A model generated the notes under the pieces. It did not search any database and had not been told where the DNA came from. It saw only the letters and a list, made by a program, of their open reading frames with translations. Positions 5,683-14,633 of a DNA stretch of 20,405 nucleotides are shown here, piece after piece (within the stretch, counting starts at the first letter, position 1; every line of letters starts with the position of its first letter). Origin of the DNA: a virus. Both the position numbers and the translations under genes were made by a program. Where the stretch lies: positions 1 to 20,405 of the IMG/VR virus record IMGVR_UViG_3300042540_000318; one strand, written 5' to 3'.

Positions 5683-8079
5683 ATGATACTGCCTCAAATG
5701 GCTGGAAACTATTTGTTTCCAAGCGATAACGTGCCAGAGATAGAAAAGCTGAAGCCCGAGTTTGGCTTACGATGCGGAAGGGCGTTGTATTCTCGTTTCT
5801 GTACAGGAGGTACATATTTTGCTTACACGCAACTTCCAGAGATGCAGGAGACCCGAAACTATGGATCGGGAATCCAATCGGCGGAAAAATACAAGAACTG
5901 GTTTACAAACGGATCTCCTGTTGGAACCAAGACAAGATCAAACAACCAATCAGAGCAGTCAACCAAGGGGATGAGTACTGCACAGAGAAAGGCCATGGCT
6001 AACATCAGCTATGACATTTTCTCTCCAATGAAAAAATTAAGCAATGTTCTTTTATCGGTTCTTTCTGATAACGATTATAAACTTGACTGTGTTTCTCTTG
6101 ATAAAAACATCATCAATAAGAAGAAGCGCGAGAAGAATGATATTTACGCTAAGGCGAATTTTACGAATCCCTTAATGCGTGAGCTTGGGCTTCCTGAGTT
6201 CAAGTTGCCATTTGTGCCAAAGGACGAGGTTATGCTTGATATGGCGGATCGTCTTGGTTTCTTTAAGACTAAGTACGAGGTTGCTTTGGAGAAGCTTGCT
6301 GAGTCAGGTTTCCGTTCATCTAATTGGAGTTCAATGCGTAACGAGATAAATCGTGACGCTATCGACTACCACTTCCGTTCGGCTAAGATTTACAACGACC
6401 CAATCACAGGACAGGTAAAGGTTAAGTATATTGACCCTGCTCGTCTTATCATGCTTTGGAACGAGGACAATGAGAACGAGCCTGTTGCTATTGGTCATAT
6501 CGAGATTGAGACTATTCAGTCTATATTCCCTAAGCTTGTAGAGGCCGGGTTTGACGAGAAACAGATTCAGTCTATGGCCAAGTCTTACGTCCCTTACCAG
6601 ACGAACGCCTCCATGATTCCCGTGTGGGCATTTGAAAGAAAGGACGAGACGTCAAACCGTTGGGTTTGGATGGACTTCAAGGTTTACGTATTAAAGTTTG
6701 AATACCTTTCTACCGATTATAAGCAGTACGTAGAAAGAAAAAACAAGCAGGGATATGCCTCATTCCTTCGCAACAACAAGCCGGTAGAAGACAAGAAAAA
6801 GAATCCGAACGACACATACGAAGAGGTTGCCTGCAACTATTGGTATGAGGGTTCGTATATTATTTCAGGAACAGGTCTTGACCGAATCTACGAATGGAAG
6901 AAGAAGCCTAACCAGATGCAGAAGGGACTCACTCCGATGAGTTCTTATGTTATTGATCGTATTCCGGGTCAGTCACCAACCCGCAGTGTTAGAGGACTGC
7001 TTGACGACTTAATGTTTGCTATGCTAAAGCTTCGTGCCGCTGTATGGGCTGCTGCTCCAAAGGGATATCGAATCGACGTGGGCGAGGCTGCAAACATCAA
7101 GATTGGTGGTGTAGAATACGACCTTTTTGACCTTGTACACGTACATCGTCAAAACGGTATTCAGGTTGTTGCCACCAAGTTCAATGCGGCTACAGGAAAG
7201 TATATATCCCAACCACTTCAGGAGATGGACAATGGTTTAGGTCCGCAGGGAGCTGAGTGGATTCAGCAGATTGCTAACTTGCAGATGATGATTAAGGATA
7301 CGATGGGTATTCCTGACGCCATGGCCGCAAGTCCAGACCAAAGCGCGGAAAGACTTGTGGGCGTAATCGAGCAAGACTATCAAGCTGGTAATCACGCCAA
7401 CTGGACCCTTCGCGACTCAGAGCGTGAGTTTAAGCGTAAAGTTGGGGAGCGTATTATCCACCAGGCTCGCATAGATATAGAGTACGATTCTAAGATTCGC
7501 GACTTTTACGAAGCGATTATCGGCAAGCACATGATAGACTCTTTGGATGAAATCGAGGGATTGTCATTGGACCAGCTTGCAATTAGTGTAAAGTCCATCC
7601 CTAACGACAAGGAAAAGAGCATGATACTTCAGAGAGCAATTCAAATGTCTCAGATTCCAACCAAAGATGGTTCGGTTTTATTGTCCCCATCAAGCGTGGA
7701 GCGTGTTGCCCAGCTATTGAAGAATGGTGACGTGGACGAGGCACTTTGGTTCATGGCAACCGAGGAGACCGAGGCTCGTGAGCGTGAACAGAAGAATGCT
7801 CAGATGATGATGCAGCAGACAATTCAGGGTCAACAGCAGTCAGCGATGATGGCTGAGGAGGCCAAACGTCAAACAGCAATGCAGCTTGCTCAGATTGAAA
7901 TCATGAAACAGCGCGAGATGGCCAACATGGAACTGATGAAGGAACAGCAACTTGCCAAGATTAAGGCAGACGCTAACTATCAAGTCCAGTTGTTGAAAGG
8001 TCAGCAAGCGCTAGAGGAGATACAACTTGAGGCAAGTTTAGAAGCGGAATTAGGAAACGAAATCACAGGTAGAGTATAA
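5683..8079 (+). CDS. Portal protein, 798 aa
   Basis: The portal is the ring at one capsid vertex through which DNA enters and leaves, and which carries the neck. The call rests on size, position directly after TerL and before scaffold and MCP, and portal-like texture. That texture includes a central stretch with KYIDPARLIMLWNED, VIDRIPGQSPTRSVRGLLDD and AWxAxPKGYRI-type segments, then a long helical region (IQQIANLQMMIKDTMGIPDA, about 525-545) of the clip/stem type. From about residue 690 to the end the protein is very rich in Q, M, E and K and should be a long helix or coiled coil, comparable to the barrel helices of large podoviral portals. The start at 5683 follows an AT-rich leader without a Shine-Dalgarno sequence, and no in-frame alternative is better placed. 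Confidence 0.85.
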   Translation: MILPQMAGNYLFPSDNVPEIEKLKPEFGLRCGRALYSRFCTGGTYFAYTQLPEMQETRNYGSGIQSAEKYKNWFTNGSPVGTKTRSNNQSEQSTKGMSTAQRKAMANISYDIFSPMKKLSNVLLSVLSDNDYKLDCVSLDKNIINKKKREKNDIYAKANFTNPLMRELGLPEFKLPFVPKDEVMLDMADRLGFFKTKYEVALEKLAESGFRSSNWSSMRNEINRDAIDYHFRSAKIYNDPITGQVKVKYIDPARLIMLWNEDNENEPVAIGHIEIETIQSIFPKLVEAGFDEKQIQSMAKSYVPYQTNASMIPVWAFERKDETSNRWVWMDFKVYVLKFEYLSTDYKQYVERKNKQGYASFLRNNKPVEDKKKNPNDTYEEVACNYWYEGSYIISGTGLDRIYEWKKKPNQMQKGLTPMSSYVIDRIPGQSPTRSVRGLLDDLMFAMLKLRAAVWAAAPKGYRIDVGEAANIKIGGVEYDLFDLVHVHRQNGIQVVATKFNAATGKYISQPLQEMDNGLGPQGAEWIQQIANLQMMIKDTMGIPDAMAASPDQSAERLVGVIEQDYQAGNHANWTLRDSEREFKRKVGERIIHQARIDIEYDSKIRDFYEAIIGKHMIDSLDEIEGLSLDQLAISVKSIPNDKEKSMILQRAIQMSQIPTKDGSVLLSPSSVERVAQLLKNGDVDEALWFMATEETEAREREQKNAQMMMQQTIQGQQQSAMMAEEAKRQTAMQLAQIEIMKQREMANMELMKEQQLAKIKADANYQVQLLKGQQALEEIQLEASLEAELGNEITGRV

Positions 8080-8084
8080 AACAT

Positions 8085-9140
8085 ATGGAAAACAACGAAT
8101 TAGAAAATCAAAACGAACAGGTTAACGAACAAGTTAACGAAAAAGAAAATGAACAGGTTAATCAAGAGAACATTCCTTGGTTTGCTGCTTATGGTTACGA
8201 AAACGAAGAATCCTTTAAGAACGAGTTCGAAGAACTGAGAAGTTACAAGGAACGCGCTTCTTATATTGTAAGTAAGGAGGCTGAGATTAATGAAGGCCTT
8301 TCTTTGTTACAAGAAGCGGACGATCCGTTCGGAGGAAACGAAGAGGCGCGTACACTCGTTGCTTTTGGTAAGAAGGGAATCAATCCCTCTGTTGCCAATC
8401 AAATCGTTTCTTCTACACCGGACTCTTTAATGGAAGATCCACTCAAGGCTCTTGTCATTGCCGAGGCGGTAAAGAATCCAGATAAATTCAAGCGTTTAGG
8501 CCAATCCACTATTGAGGAGGCTATTCGTGAAAAGTATAACTTAGGTGACGGAGATTATTACGCCACAGCTCTTTTAAAGTCTGACGCTATAGATGCTATA
8601 GAAATAATTGAAAAGACTAAGAAAGATGTTGAAACTGTTAAAAATCCTTTTACCTTTGCAAAAGAGCTAAAGAGCCAAACTCAAAAGCAGATTGCGGAAA
8701 GACAGACAATAGCACTTGCCGAGGCAGAGTCCTACGCCAAGCAGCTAAAGGATGTCCCCTACAAGTTCGGAGAGTCAGAAGTTTCGTTAAAAGTTTCAAA
8801 CGAAGAGATCGATTCGATTTTGAAGTCGCAGTATGCAGGCTACTTGGGTCAAGCATTTGATACGACCACTAAAGAAGGAAAGCAAGCTGTTAGAAGCTGG
8901 TTAGAGAACCAAATCCTCATTCATAAGGTTCAGTCTGGGGATCTCGGAGTTCAAATAGCTAAGTCACTTTCGGCAAGCGTAGAAAAGAAGGTGGTCAAAG
9001 AGGTCTACAACGGTCAACCTAAAACGATTAACCGTGTAGACAAAACAACTGTAGACGCGAAGAATTTAACCCCTGCACAGCAAGACTTGTTGGCTAGGGG
9101 AATCGCTCTTCCGTCACAGAAAGTAAAGACTGTTGAATAA
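8085..9140 (+). CDS. Probable capsid scaffolding protein, 351 aa
   Basis: It lies between portal (5-nt gap) and MCP (19-nt gap), the classical scaffold position. The composition fits: the first 30 residues are a low-complexity N/E/Q/V segment (NEQVNEQVNEKENEQVNQ), followed by a largely charged helical protein with coiled-coil-like segments (for example at residues 180-220) and a basic C-terminus (SQKVKTVE), as in scaffolds whose C-terminal end binds the capsid protein. No protease motif was recognised. The N-terminal repeat is tandem at DNA level too. A candidate internal promoter lies in the middle of the gene. The alternative is another internal head protein. Confidence 0.7.
   Translation: MENNELENQNEQVNEQVNEKENEQVNQENIPWFAAYGYENEESFKNEFEELRSYKERASYIVSKEAEINEGLSLLQEADDPFGGNEEARTLVAFGKKGINPSVANQIVSSTPDSLMEDPLKALVIAEAVKNPDKFKRLGQSTIEEAIREKYNLGDGDYYATALLKSDAIDAIEIIEKTKKDVETVKNPFTFAKELKSQTQKQIAERQTIALAEAESYAKQLKDVPYKFGESEVSLKVSNEEIDSILKSQYAGYLGQAFDTTTKEGKQAVRSWLENQILIHKVQSGDLGVQIAKSLSASVEKKVVKEVYNGQPKTINRVDKTTVDAKNLTPAQQDLLARGIALPSQKVKTVE
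8112..8160 (+). repeat. Short tandem repeat in the scaffold N-terminus
   Basis: A 12-nt unit of the form AACGAACARGTT is repeated in tandem, then a degenerate copy (AACGAAAAAGAAAAT) and another GAACAGGTTAA. It encodes NEQV units in frame. Replication slippage is the likely origin, and length variation between relatives would be expected. Confidence 0.7.
8629..8659 (+). promoter_or_regulatory. Candidate internal promoter upstream of the major capsid gene
   Basis: Inside the scaffold gene TTG (8629-8631) is followed by exactly 19 nt and TACCTTTGC (8651-8659), the full Bacteroidota consensus. It lies about 500 nt before the MCP start and could add capsid transcripts relative to scaffold. Coding sequence alone can produce such a match by chance. 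Confidence 0.35.
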
Positions 9141-9159
9141 TAAAAAAATTTAGAAAAAA

Positions 9160-10548
9160 ATGGCAAATCTTTTAGCCCAAGCGATTCCCGGTGGTATTAC
9201 CAATGGGATTCTCAACAACTGGGATGCATTGAAGGCAGACTTCGATGCAGTAGCATACCTGCCCTTCGGCGACGAATATTGGGATGCTATGAACCAAATC
9301 ATGAACGGTATTGGTAACCGCGAAATTGCAACACAGCAGATTGTAAACTGGTTTGAAATGAACCGTATGGAGGTTCCTTTCACAGTTGCAACTGAATCAG
9401 GTGGAGCAACTGCTGGTTCAACAATTACCGTCACTATTCCTACTTCGGAAGTAGACGCCGTAACTGGTTACTCTTTCCCTATCGAGAATGAAATTTGGCG
9501 TCACGCTAAGACTGGTGAACTTTATCAAGTTATCAATAAGTCAGCGGCCAACACCTTGGAATTGCGTCCTTTGACAGCTACTGTAGTTCCTGCTACTGAT
9601 ATCGCTGCTGGAGACTCGTTCTTCTACGTTGGTGTATCTGTTGCTGAAAACTCAGGCGCTCAGGATCCTAAGTTCGTGTTCGATACAAAGTACAGCGCTA
9701 AACTGCAAACTTTCCGTAACGATGCGCTTGCTAGCTCTGAGGCTTTGTACAACCAACTTTGGTACTCTCAGCTTGAGAACGGAACTGCAACTCCTTACTC
9801 AAACTCACGCGACATCATCTACTTGCAGCGTGAACACCAGGTGGCAATCGTAAACACGTTCTTGGCCGGTAAGACCAATACCAACACAGGTATGAATGGC
9901 TACCAGTTCACAAACGGTTTGATTCCTACTATCTTGAGTTCAGGTCAGGTTGTAGACTGCGACACCACGACTGCTGGTCCTGACGTTGCTGACATCTACG
10001 CTTTGGAAGCCAAACTTGCTAAAATCGACGGTTCTGTAAAGAACTACATGGTTTGGACTAGCGGTCAAAGCTCATCTATTCTTGAGCAGTTGCTCTTGAA
10101 CTACAACAAGAATGCGAACATCAGCATCAACAAAGTTCAGATGGAGAAGACCTTCTGGGGCGAGGGTGCTTATGCAGACTTGATGTCTTCTACTTATAGC
10201 TTCAACAACCTCGTGTTCAACAACAAGAACTTCGCACTTGTTCGTATGGGTATCTTCGACAACCCACAGACGTTCAACGTGGCTCCTGGCAATGGAACTA
10301 ACCCATGGCCTGGTTACGCAGTGTTCTTGCCAATGACTTCTCAGGGTGTTGACGATGGCTTGGGTAACATGGGTAAATATATCCGTCTTTCTCACAAGCC
10401 AGGCGCATTCATGAACATGTGGCAGACAGGTGGTCGTGCGGCGGCTAACAAGACCGACAAATGGCAGCTCGGTGTTCACATCGTATCTGAAATCGCGTTC
10501 AAATTCATCAACGCTCAGAAGTACGGTTTGTTGACCAACATTAACTAA
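9160..10548 (+). CDS. Major capsid protein (HK97-fold expected), 462 aa
   Basis: This should be the shell protein of the head. The call rests on position directly after the scaffold gene, typical size, and texture. It has a helical N-terminus (NWDALKADFDAV), a beta-rich region at about 85-160 compatible with the E-loop and an inserted domain, and a long central helix region near residue 200. The C-terminal beta-rich part contains NNLVFNNKNFALVRMGIFDNP and ends in HIVSEIAFKFINAQKYGLLTNIN. Codon choice here is visibly more biased (AAC, TTC, CGT, GGT) than in neighbouring genes, as expected for the most expressed protein. The leader before ATG is a run of A with no Shine-Dalgarno. An intrinsic terminator follows 19 nt after the stop. 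Confidence 0.85.
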   Translation: MANLLAQAIPGGITNGILNNWDALKADFDAVAYLPFGDEYWDAMNQIMNGIGNREIATQQIVNWFEMNRMEVPFTVATESGGATAGSTITVTIPTSEVDAVTGYSFPIENEIWRHAKTGELYQVINKSAANTLELRPLTATVVPATDIAAGDSFFYVGVSVAENSGAQDPKFVFDTKYSAKLQTFRNDALASSEALYNQLWYSQLENGTATPYSNSRDIIYLQREHQVAIVNTFLAGKTNTNTGMNGYQFTNGLIPTILSSGQVVDCDTTTAGPDVADIYALEAKLAKIDGSVKNYMVWTSGQSSSILEQLLLNYNKNANISINKVQMEKTFWGEGAYADLMSSTYSFNNLVFNNKNFALVRMGIFDNPQTFNVAPGNGTNPWPGYAVFLPMTSQGVDDGLGNMGKYIRLSHKPGAFMNMWQTGGRAAANKTDKWQLGVHIVSEIAFKFINAQKYGLLTNIN

Positions 10549-10566
10549 TCTGTGTAAACTCAAAAG

Positions 10567-10595
10567 CGAGGGGGTCTAAAAGCCCCCTTGTTTTT
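10567..10595 (+). terminator. Intrinsic terminator after the major capsid gene
   Basis: An 8-bp stem (10567-10574 with 10583-10590, core GGGGG/CCCCC, one G-T pair) with an 8-nt loop is followed by TTTTT (10591-10595). It would end capsid transcripts. No promoter is evident between it and the next ATG at 10614, so downstream genes probably depend on readthrough. Confidence 0.85.
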
Positions 10596-10613
10596 ATAAA
10601 TCCAATATACGTT

Positions 10614-11537
10614 ATGCTTTTCGATATAAGTACAGGTGAGTCCATACCTGTTCCAATATGGGCAGATGAAATAATGCAAAGAGAGTTTCCTGAGTTTTAC
10701 AAAGGAACTCCACTGAAAATCAAGGTAACTGAGTCAAAAATGCTTCGACTCCAAAAGGTTTCTTCTCAAGACAAGAACGGAGAAATCAGAACTGTAATTG
10801 AGGCCCCTCCCGGCAACACAAGAAAGGCTAGAGGTCTTGTTGCTGACCCGGAAGACGGCTACACATATCCTGTTCAGTACGCGACAACCTACCCGAAAAG
10901 GGGTGATGGACAAGTGTCTTGGGGATATCCGTCGGGGTACATAACCCTTGAGAACGGAATGATGGTTCAGCCTGGACAAAAGGACTTTTTGTTTTATTTG
11001 TACTTCTTGTGTCCAAACATCAAGGGTAACAAGTGTATAAACCCTGCGGCAGATCCGTTCTATGAGTTCGACAGACCAGAGATGGATGCCAAGAGCAAGA
11101 TTCAGTCGGCCAAGAGCGCTCGTGAACTAGAGGACATGATTTATTTCACTGTCCCATACGACATGATCTTGAAGACAATCGACGGCCTTGCGCTTCCAAA
11201 GAAAGGTTCAGAGGAAGAAAACCGCGTAATGCTTCACGACTCTATCAAGAATGGTAGCGCTACGTTCCGCAAGAATGCGTTCGAAATACTTGACTCTCGT
11301 CCAAAGAAACAAGAGGTAAAGACCGAGGAGACTATCCACGAGATGGTAAATCGACTTTCTTCTGAAGGTTTTATTAAAAATGAGGACGGAATTTGGTATC
11401 TTCGCGACCGTAGAGGTGACGGAACCAAATGGTTAAAGAATCCGTTCTTCGAATCAACAGGAGAGAAGGATGCATTTGCCTTGATTGATCACCTCAAAGT
11501 AAATGATGAATTGTTAAGTAAATTAAGAAAACTATAA
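10614..11537 (+). CDS. Uncharacterised protein following the capsid gene (307 aa)
   Basis: I do not recognise a family with confidence. The N-terminal third is beta-rich and includes PVPIWADEIMQREFPEFYKGTP. Residues about 110-150 hold an aromatic segment (GQKDFLFYLYFLCPNIKGNKC) with a C-x7-C pair. The C-terminal part is helical (EETIHEMVNRLSSEGFIKNEDGIWYL) and could fold as a small winged helix. It is the first gene after the MCP terminator and lies between head and appendage genes, so a minor head or neck protein is plausible, but its charged, Lys-rich composition would also suit a non-structural role. The start at 10614 is 18 nt after the terminator T-tract. Confidence 0.85.
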   Translation: MLFDISTGESIPVPIWADEIMQREFPEFYKGTPLKIKVTESKMLRLQKVSSQDKNGEIRTVIEAPPGNTRKARGLVADPEDGYTYPVQYATTYPKRGDGQVSWGYPSGYITLENGMMVQPGQKDFLFYLYFLCPNIKGNKCINPAADPFYEFDRPEMDAKSKIQSAKSARELEDMIYFTVPYDMILKTIDGLALPKKGSEEENRVMLHDSIKNGSATFRKNAFEILDSRPKKQEVKTEETIHEMVNRLSSEGFIKNEDGIWYLRDRRGDGTKWLKNPFFESTGEKDAFALIDHLKVNDELLSKLRKL

Positions 11538-11541
11538 AAAG

Positions 11542-13875
11542 ATGATTAGCACCGTATCCCTTTCGTTTGATTTAACGTATACCGATCCTATTACAGGAAC
11601 GGTCATACCGCGATGCGTTGTCACCGATTCAACCGACTATGGAGCATTGTTTTCCGTGTCAACCCAACAAGCTAAGGGATACGGTGTTCTCACTTTTAAT
11701 GGAGATTTACTTCCAGCTAAAAATACTGTCGGAAATCCACTTATTGATTTAGAGGCTGGTGACACGATGGGTTTTATTGACCTTCCCCTTGATTTAAATG
11801 GGAATGTAGCAAATGGTATTTATACTTTTGAGTATAGCCTAAGACTAGACAGCTCGGGGTCTCCTTTGGCGTCTGGAACAATTACAGGAACTACAACTTT
11901 AACATCTCCTTCTGAATGGCTTTTTGATGTGTTACCTGTTGGCAGCTCTATAGACGCTGGTTCTAGCACGAATAATAGCGTGTCAGCAATATCGGTAGTA
12001 GGCTCAGATGCTGTAATTACTTTGGGTACGGCAACCACCAATGGTTTTGCCCTTATTTACGCAAACGATGTAGAGTCTCCTCAGTTTAGTGCGACTTACC
12101 CTTACTCAGGGTGTACGCAAACAACAGCTGATGTAGGCTTCATATACGACTGCGAGTACGGAAACAGCGGAACCTGGTCTGTATCTAACGCAACAGTTCT
12201 TGCAGCAACCGAGATTGTAACGAGTCTTAACTGCGTAATAAACTACCCGTCTTGGACATCTTCAAATCCATTGTTTAACCCACAGGTAATTACTACGGTT
12301 TTACCTTACCCAACATTGCCTGGAGATAACACTCCTTTGGCAACGGGTACTTATAGCGTGTCTTTATCACAGCAGATTCAGCAAACTCAAGCCTCAGGTC
12401 TTGTTGTCCTTTACAACAATTCTGTGATCAAGGAGTTTGCAGTAAGCTGCGCTGGAAGTTTGTGCGGACTTATCCCTTGCATGGAAAATCTTCGTGCGGC
12501 ACACGCGGCAGAACTTGTTCGAAACAGAATTTCTAAGTATCAAGTGTTTGTAGACAACGTAGCCCTTTATTACATAGAGGCCATGAACTACAGATCTTGC
12601 GGCGAGCTTGATAGATACCGAGACACAATCAACCTCATACAAGCTCAATTAGACGCCTCAGGATGCGACTGCGCTTGTTGTGACGACAACTCTTACTATT
12701 GGGTGTCAAACAACTCAGCTAACTCGATAATCGACGAGATTTTAGCCAACTTCCAATTCCGTTTGTACACAGGCCCCGGCGCTCCAAGCAATTCAGAGGT
12801 TGGAGTTGAGTTAGGCGCTCTTTGGCAAGATACCACAACCGGTATTCTTTATCGTTGCACAGGCGCTACACCAGGTAGTTTGACTTGGGCCTTGTATTAC
12901 GATCCTTCAGTTGTATATCCTACGGGAGCGGCTAATGGCTTGTCTATTTCGGGAAGCGACGTGGTTCTTGGTGGTTCTTTGACTGGAAATACTACCATTG
13001 ATTTAAACACAAGAAAATTAACTTTTTTAGGAACAACTGGAGACGTAGAGATTTCTGCAACTATTGGAACAGCGTTAGACGTAACAGGTACAACAAATGC
13101 TCTTAGCGTGGAAGGTACAAGTAACGCTCTTGATGTTCTTGCGACCACAAATACCGCAGCCACACTGCAAGTTGAACGGGCAACAAATAATGACGTTGCC
13201 ACAAACCTCATAGTAAGAACAAGCGTGAGCGGTGGCGCCGGTCTTGCCGGTCTTGGTTCGTCTATAGAGTTTATATCCGAAGGAACCTCTGGTTTAATCA
13301 CCACATCATCTATCGAAAGTGTTGTTACCAACCCAACAACAGGAAGAGGTCAGTTGAAGTTTAACGTGAAAGCAGCAGGGCCCACTGTGGCAAATTCGTT
13401 TACCTTAAATGATGATTTGTCTGTGACCCTTCCTTTTTATGGAAGCGGAACTTATGCGGGAACAGAAGCGTTTTCAATAGGTGTTGATTCTTCGGGTAAT
13501 ATAATTGAAACGGCTTCCAAAAAAGTATATGTAGCCCTATTAACCCAGTCTGGTACCGGAGATCCGACAGTTGTTGAGTGCGAAAACACAACGGGAGAAA
13601 CAATTACTTGGACCCGCAATGGTGAAGGCACATATAATGCGTCAATAACTAATAGTATATTTACCAGTAAAACATCCGTTAACGTTTCTTACGGAGGCAT
13701 AGCCCCTGTTGGAGGGTATGACGGAATACCAATCTGTGTAACAGGCCAAAGGCTTACATCTACTGTTGTTCAATTAAAAACATACGGAGCGCCAATTAAG
13801 ATTGGTGTTTTGCAGGACCCTGAAATAGATGACAATTTGTTGTATAATGCGACAGTAAGAATTGAAATTCATTAA
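11542..13875 (+). CDS. Fibre-like virion appendage protein with Cys-rich helical module (777 aa)
   Basis: Modular beta-rich protein. Residues 1-315 are Thr/Ser-rich and read as consecutive Ig-like or similar beta domains. Residues about 316-400 form a helical module with many Cys (CAGSLCGLIPC, then helices with SCGELDRYRDTINLI, then GCDCACCDD). At about 415-450 is a short fibre-type motif (GVELGALWQDTTTGILYRCTG). Residues about 470-660 are beta-strand repeats, including 9-residue A-L-x-V units. The last 110 residues (KKVYVALLTQSGTGDPTVVECENTTGETITW to the end) resemble a C-terminal beta module seen in appendage proteins of Bacteroidota phages. A head- or tail-fibre role in host contact is inferred from this and from its position. 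The start at 11542 lies 4 nt after the upstream stop. Confidence 0.8.
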   Translation: MISTVSLSFDLTYTDPITGTVIPRCVVTDSTDYGALFSVSTQQAKGYGVLTFNGDLLPAKNTVGNPLIDLEAGDTMGFIDLPLDLNGNVANGIYTFEYSLRLDSSGSPLASGTITGTTTLTSPSEWLFDVLPVGSSIDAGSSTNNSVSAISVVGSDAVITLGTATTNGFALIYANDVESPQFSATYPYSGCTQTTADVGFIYDCEYGNSGTWSVSNATVLAATEIVTSLNCVINYPSWTSSNPLFNPQVITTVLPYPTLPGDNTPLATGTYSVSLSQQIQQTQASGLVVLYNNSVIKEFAVSCAGSLCGLIPCMENLRAAHAAELVRNRISKYQVFVDNVALYYIEAMNYRSCGELDRYRDTINLIQAQLDASGCDCACCDDNSYYWVSNNSANSIIDEILANFQFRLYTGPGAPSNSEVGVELGALWQDTTTGILYRCTGATPGSLTWALYYDPSVVYPTGAANGLSISGSDVVLGGSLTGNTTIDLNTRKLTFLGTTGDVEISATIGTALDVTGTTNALSVEGTSNALDVLATTNTAATLQVERATNNDVATNLIVRTSVSGGAGLAGLGSSIEFISEGTSGLITTSSIESVVTNPTTGRGQLKFNVKAAGPTVANSFTLNDDLSVTLPFYGSGTYAGTEAFSIGVDSSGNIIETASKKVYVALLTQSGTGDPTVVECENTTGETITWTRNGEGTYNASITNSIFTSKTSVNVSYGGIAPVGGYDGIPICVTGQRLTSTVVQLKTYGAPIKIGVLQDPEIDDNLLYNATVRIEIH
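13069..13191 (+). repeat. Tandem 9-residue beta repeats in the appendage protein
   Basis: Residues about 510-550 read TALDVTGTTN, ALSVEGTSN, ALDVLATTN, TAATLQVERATN: a repeating A-L-x-V-x-G/A-T-x-N unit. This regularity suggests a beta-solenoid or trimeric fibre shaft segment. Confidence 0.65.
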
Positions 13876-13877
13876 CA

Positions 13878-14633
13878 ATGATTACCAATTTAGGTGAAAT
13901 ATATGAAGAGTTGCTCTTCCGCGCCGGTAAAGACCTGCGTGGTGGGTACATAACCCCCGAAACCTTTAACAAGGGAATCAAGACGGTTAATCAGCGGTAC
14001 TTGAACCGCCTGGTTGACCTTTTTGAAAAGAATCGGGAGATTACAAGCGACCTTCAGACGTTCATCAAGACATTGGGTAGCCCTCAGTATCCCGCGTTAA
14101 ACTTTACCCCTGTACTTGCGGGGGACCCGAAGAAGGGAGGTTACGCGGACGTTCCCGCCGACATTTGGTATGAGGCTTCTTCTAGTTACTTGGAACTCTT
14201 GAACGTGAACTGCGGGATTGAGACCAATTACAGAAGCGTGGAGTTCGTGAGCCAACACCAGTTCGATGCTAAGATGAGAAGCTCCTTGATTAGCCCTGTA
14301 GACAATCCTGAGGAGAACGATCCGATTCTTGTCACACGAAACGACAAGTACTTCATTTACCCATACCTTCCGCGCATCACGTTTACCTACATAAGAACCC
14401 CAAATATTCCTTACTTCGACTACGACATTGTTAACGGAGTTGCCGTATATTTACCTCCGGGTAGCGTACACGCCAACAATAGCGTCGAGCCTACTGGAAC
14501 GGAGAGTTTGAGCGTTGAGTTTGAATATCCTGAAAGTTGCGTAGACCACTTGATTGACATGATTAAGACATATGTTGGTATTGGTAACGAGAACCAGTGG
14601 AATGTTCAGACTCAAATGCCAAGTAAGGTATGA
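13878..14633 (+). CDS. Predicted head-to-tail connector/ring protein 1 (251 aa)
   Basis: It begins with a helical region (LGEIYEELLFRAGKDLRGGYITPETFNKGIKTVNQRYLNRLVDLFEKN) followed by a beta-rich body (YFIYPYLPRITFTYIRTPN) and a closing helix (CVDHLIDMIKTYVGIG). Helix bundle, beta-sandwich and helix is the texture of connector and tail-tube adaptor proteins of podoviruses. It starts a run of three similar-sized genes, joined by ATGA overlaps, that lead to the tail-tip gene; crAss-like phages also have sets of ring proteins below the portal. Role assigned by position and texture only. Pro- and Gly-rich turns (YLPPGSV) are unremarkable. Confidence 0.85.
   Translation: MITNLGEIYEELLFRAGKDLRGGYITPETFNKGIKTVNQRYLNRLVDLFEKNREITSDLQTFIKTLGSPQYPALNFTPVLAGDPKKGGYADVPADIWYEASSSYLELLNVNCGIETNYRSVEFVSQHQFDAKMRSSLISPVDNPEENDPILVTRNDKYFIYPYLPRITFTYIRTPNIPYFDYDIVNGVAVYLPPGSVHANNSVEPTGTESLSVEFEYPESCVDHLIDMIKTYVGIGNENQWNVQTQMPSKV

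Noticed and set aside
10072-10563. 163-aa minus-strand open frame opposite the major capsid gene
   Set aside because: It lies almost entirely antisense to a well-supported gene with strong codon bias, which commonly opens long shadow frames. No recognisable protein texture or promoter was seen.
12897-13331. 144-aa minus-strand open frame opposite the fibre-like gene
   Set aside because: It is a Val/Ser/Ala-rich shadow of the repetitive Thr/Gly coding sequence on the plus strand, with no start context or partner gene.
11542-13875. Lipoprotein or secreted surface protein instead of a virion appendage
   Set aside because: There is no signal peptide or lipobox at the N-terminus, and the gene is embedded in a head-to-tail structural run.
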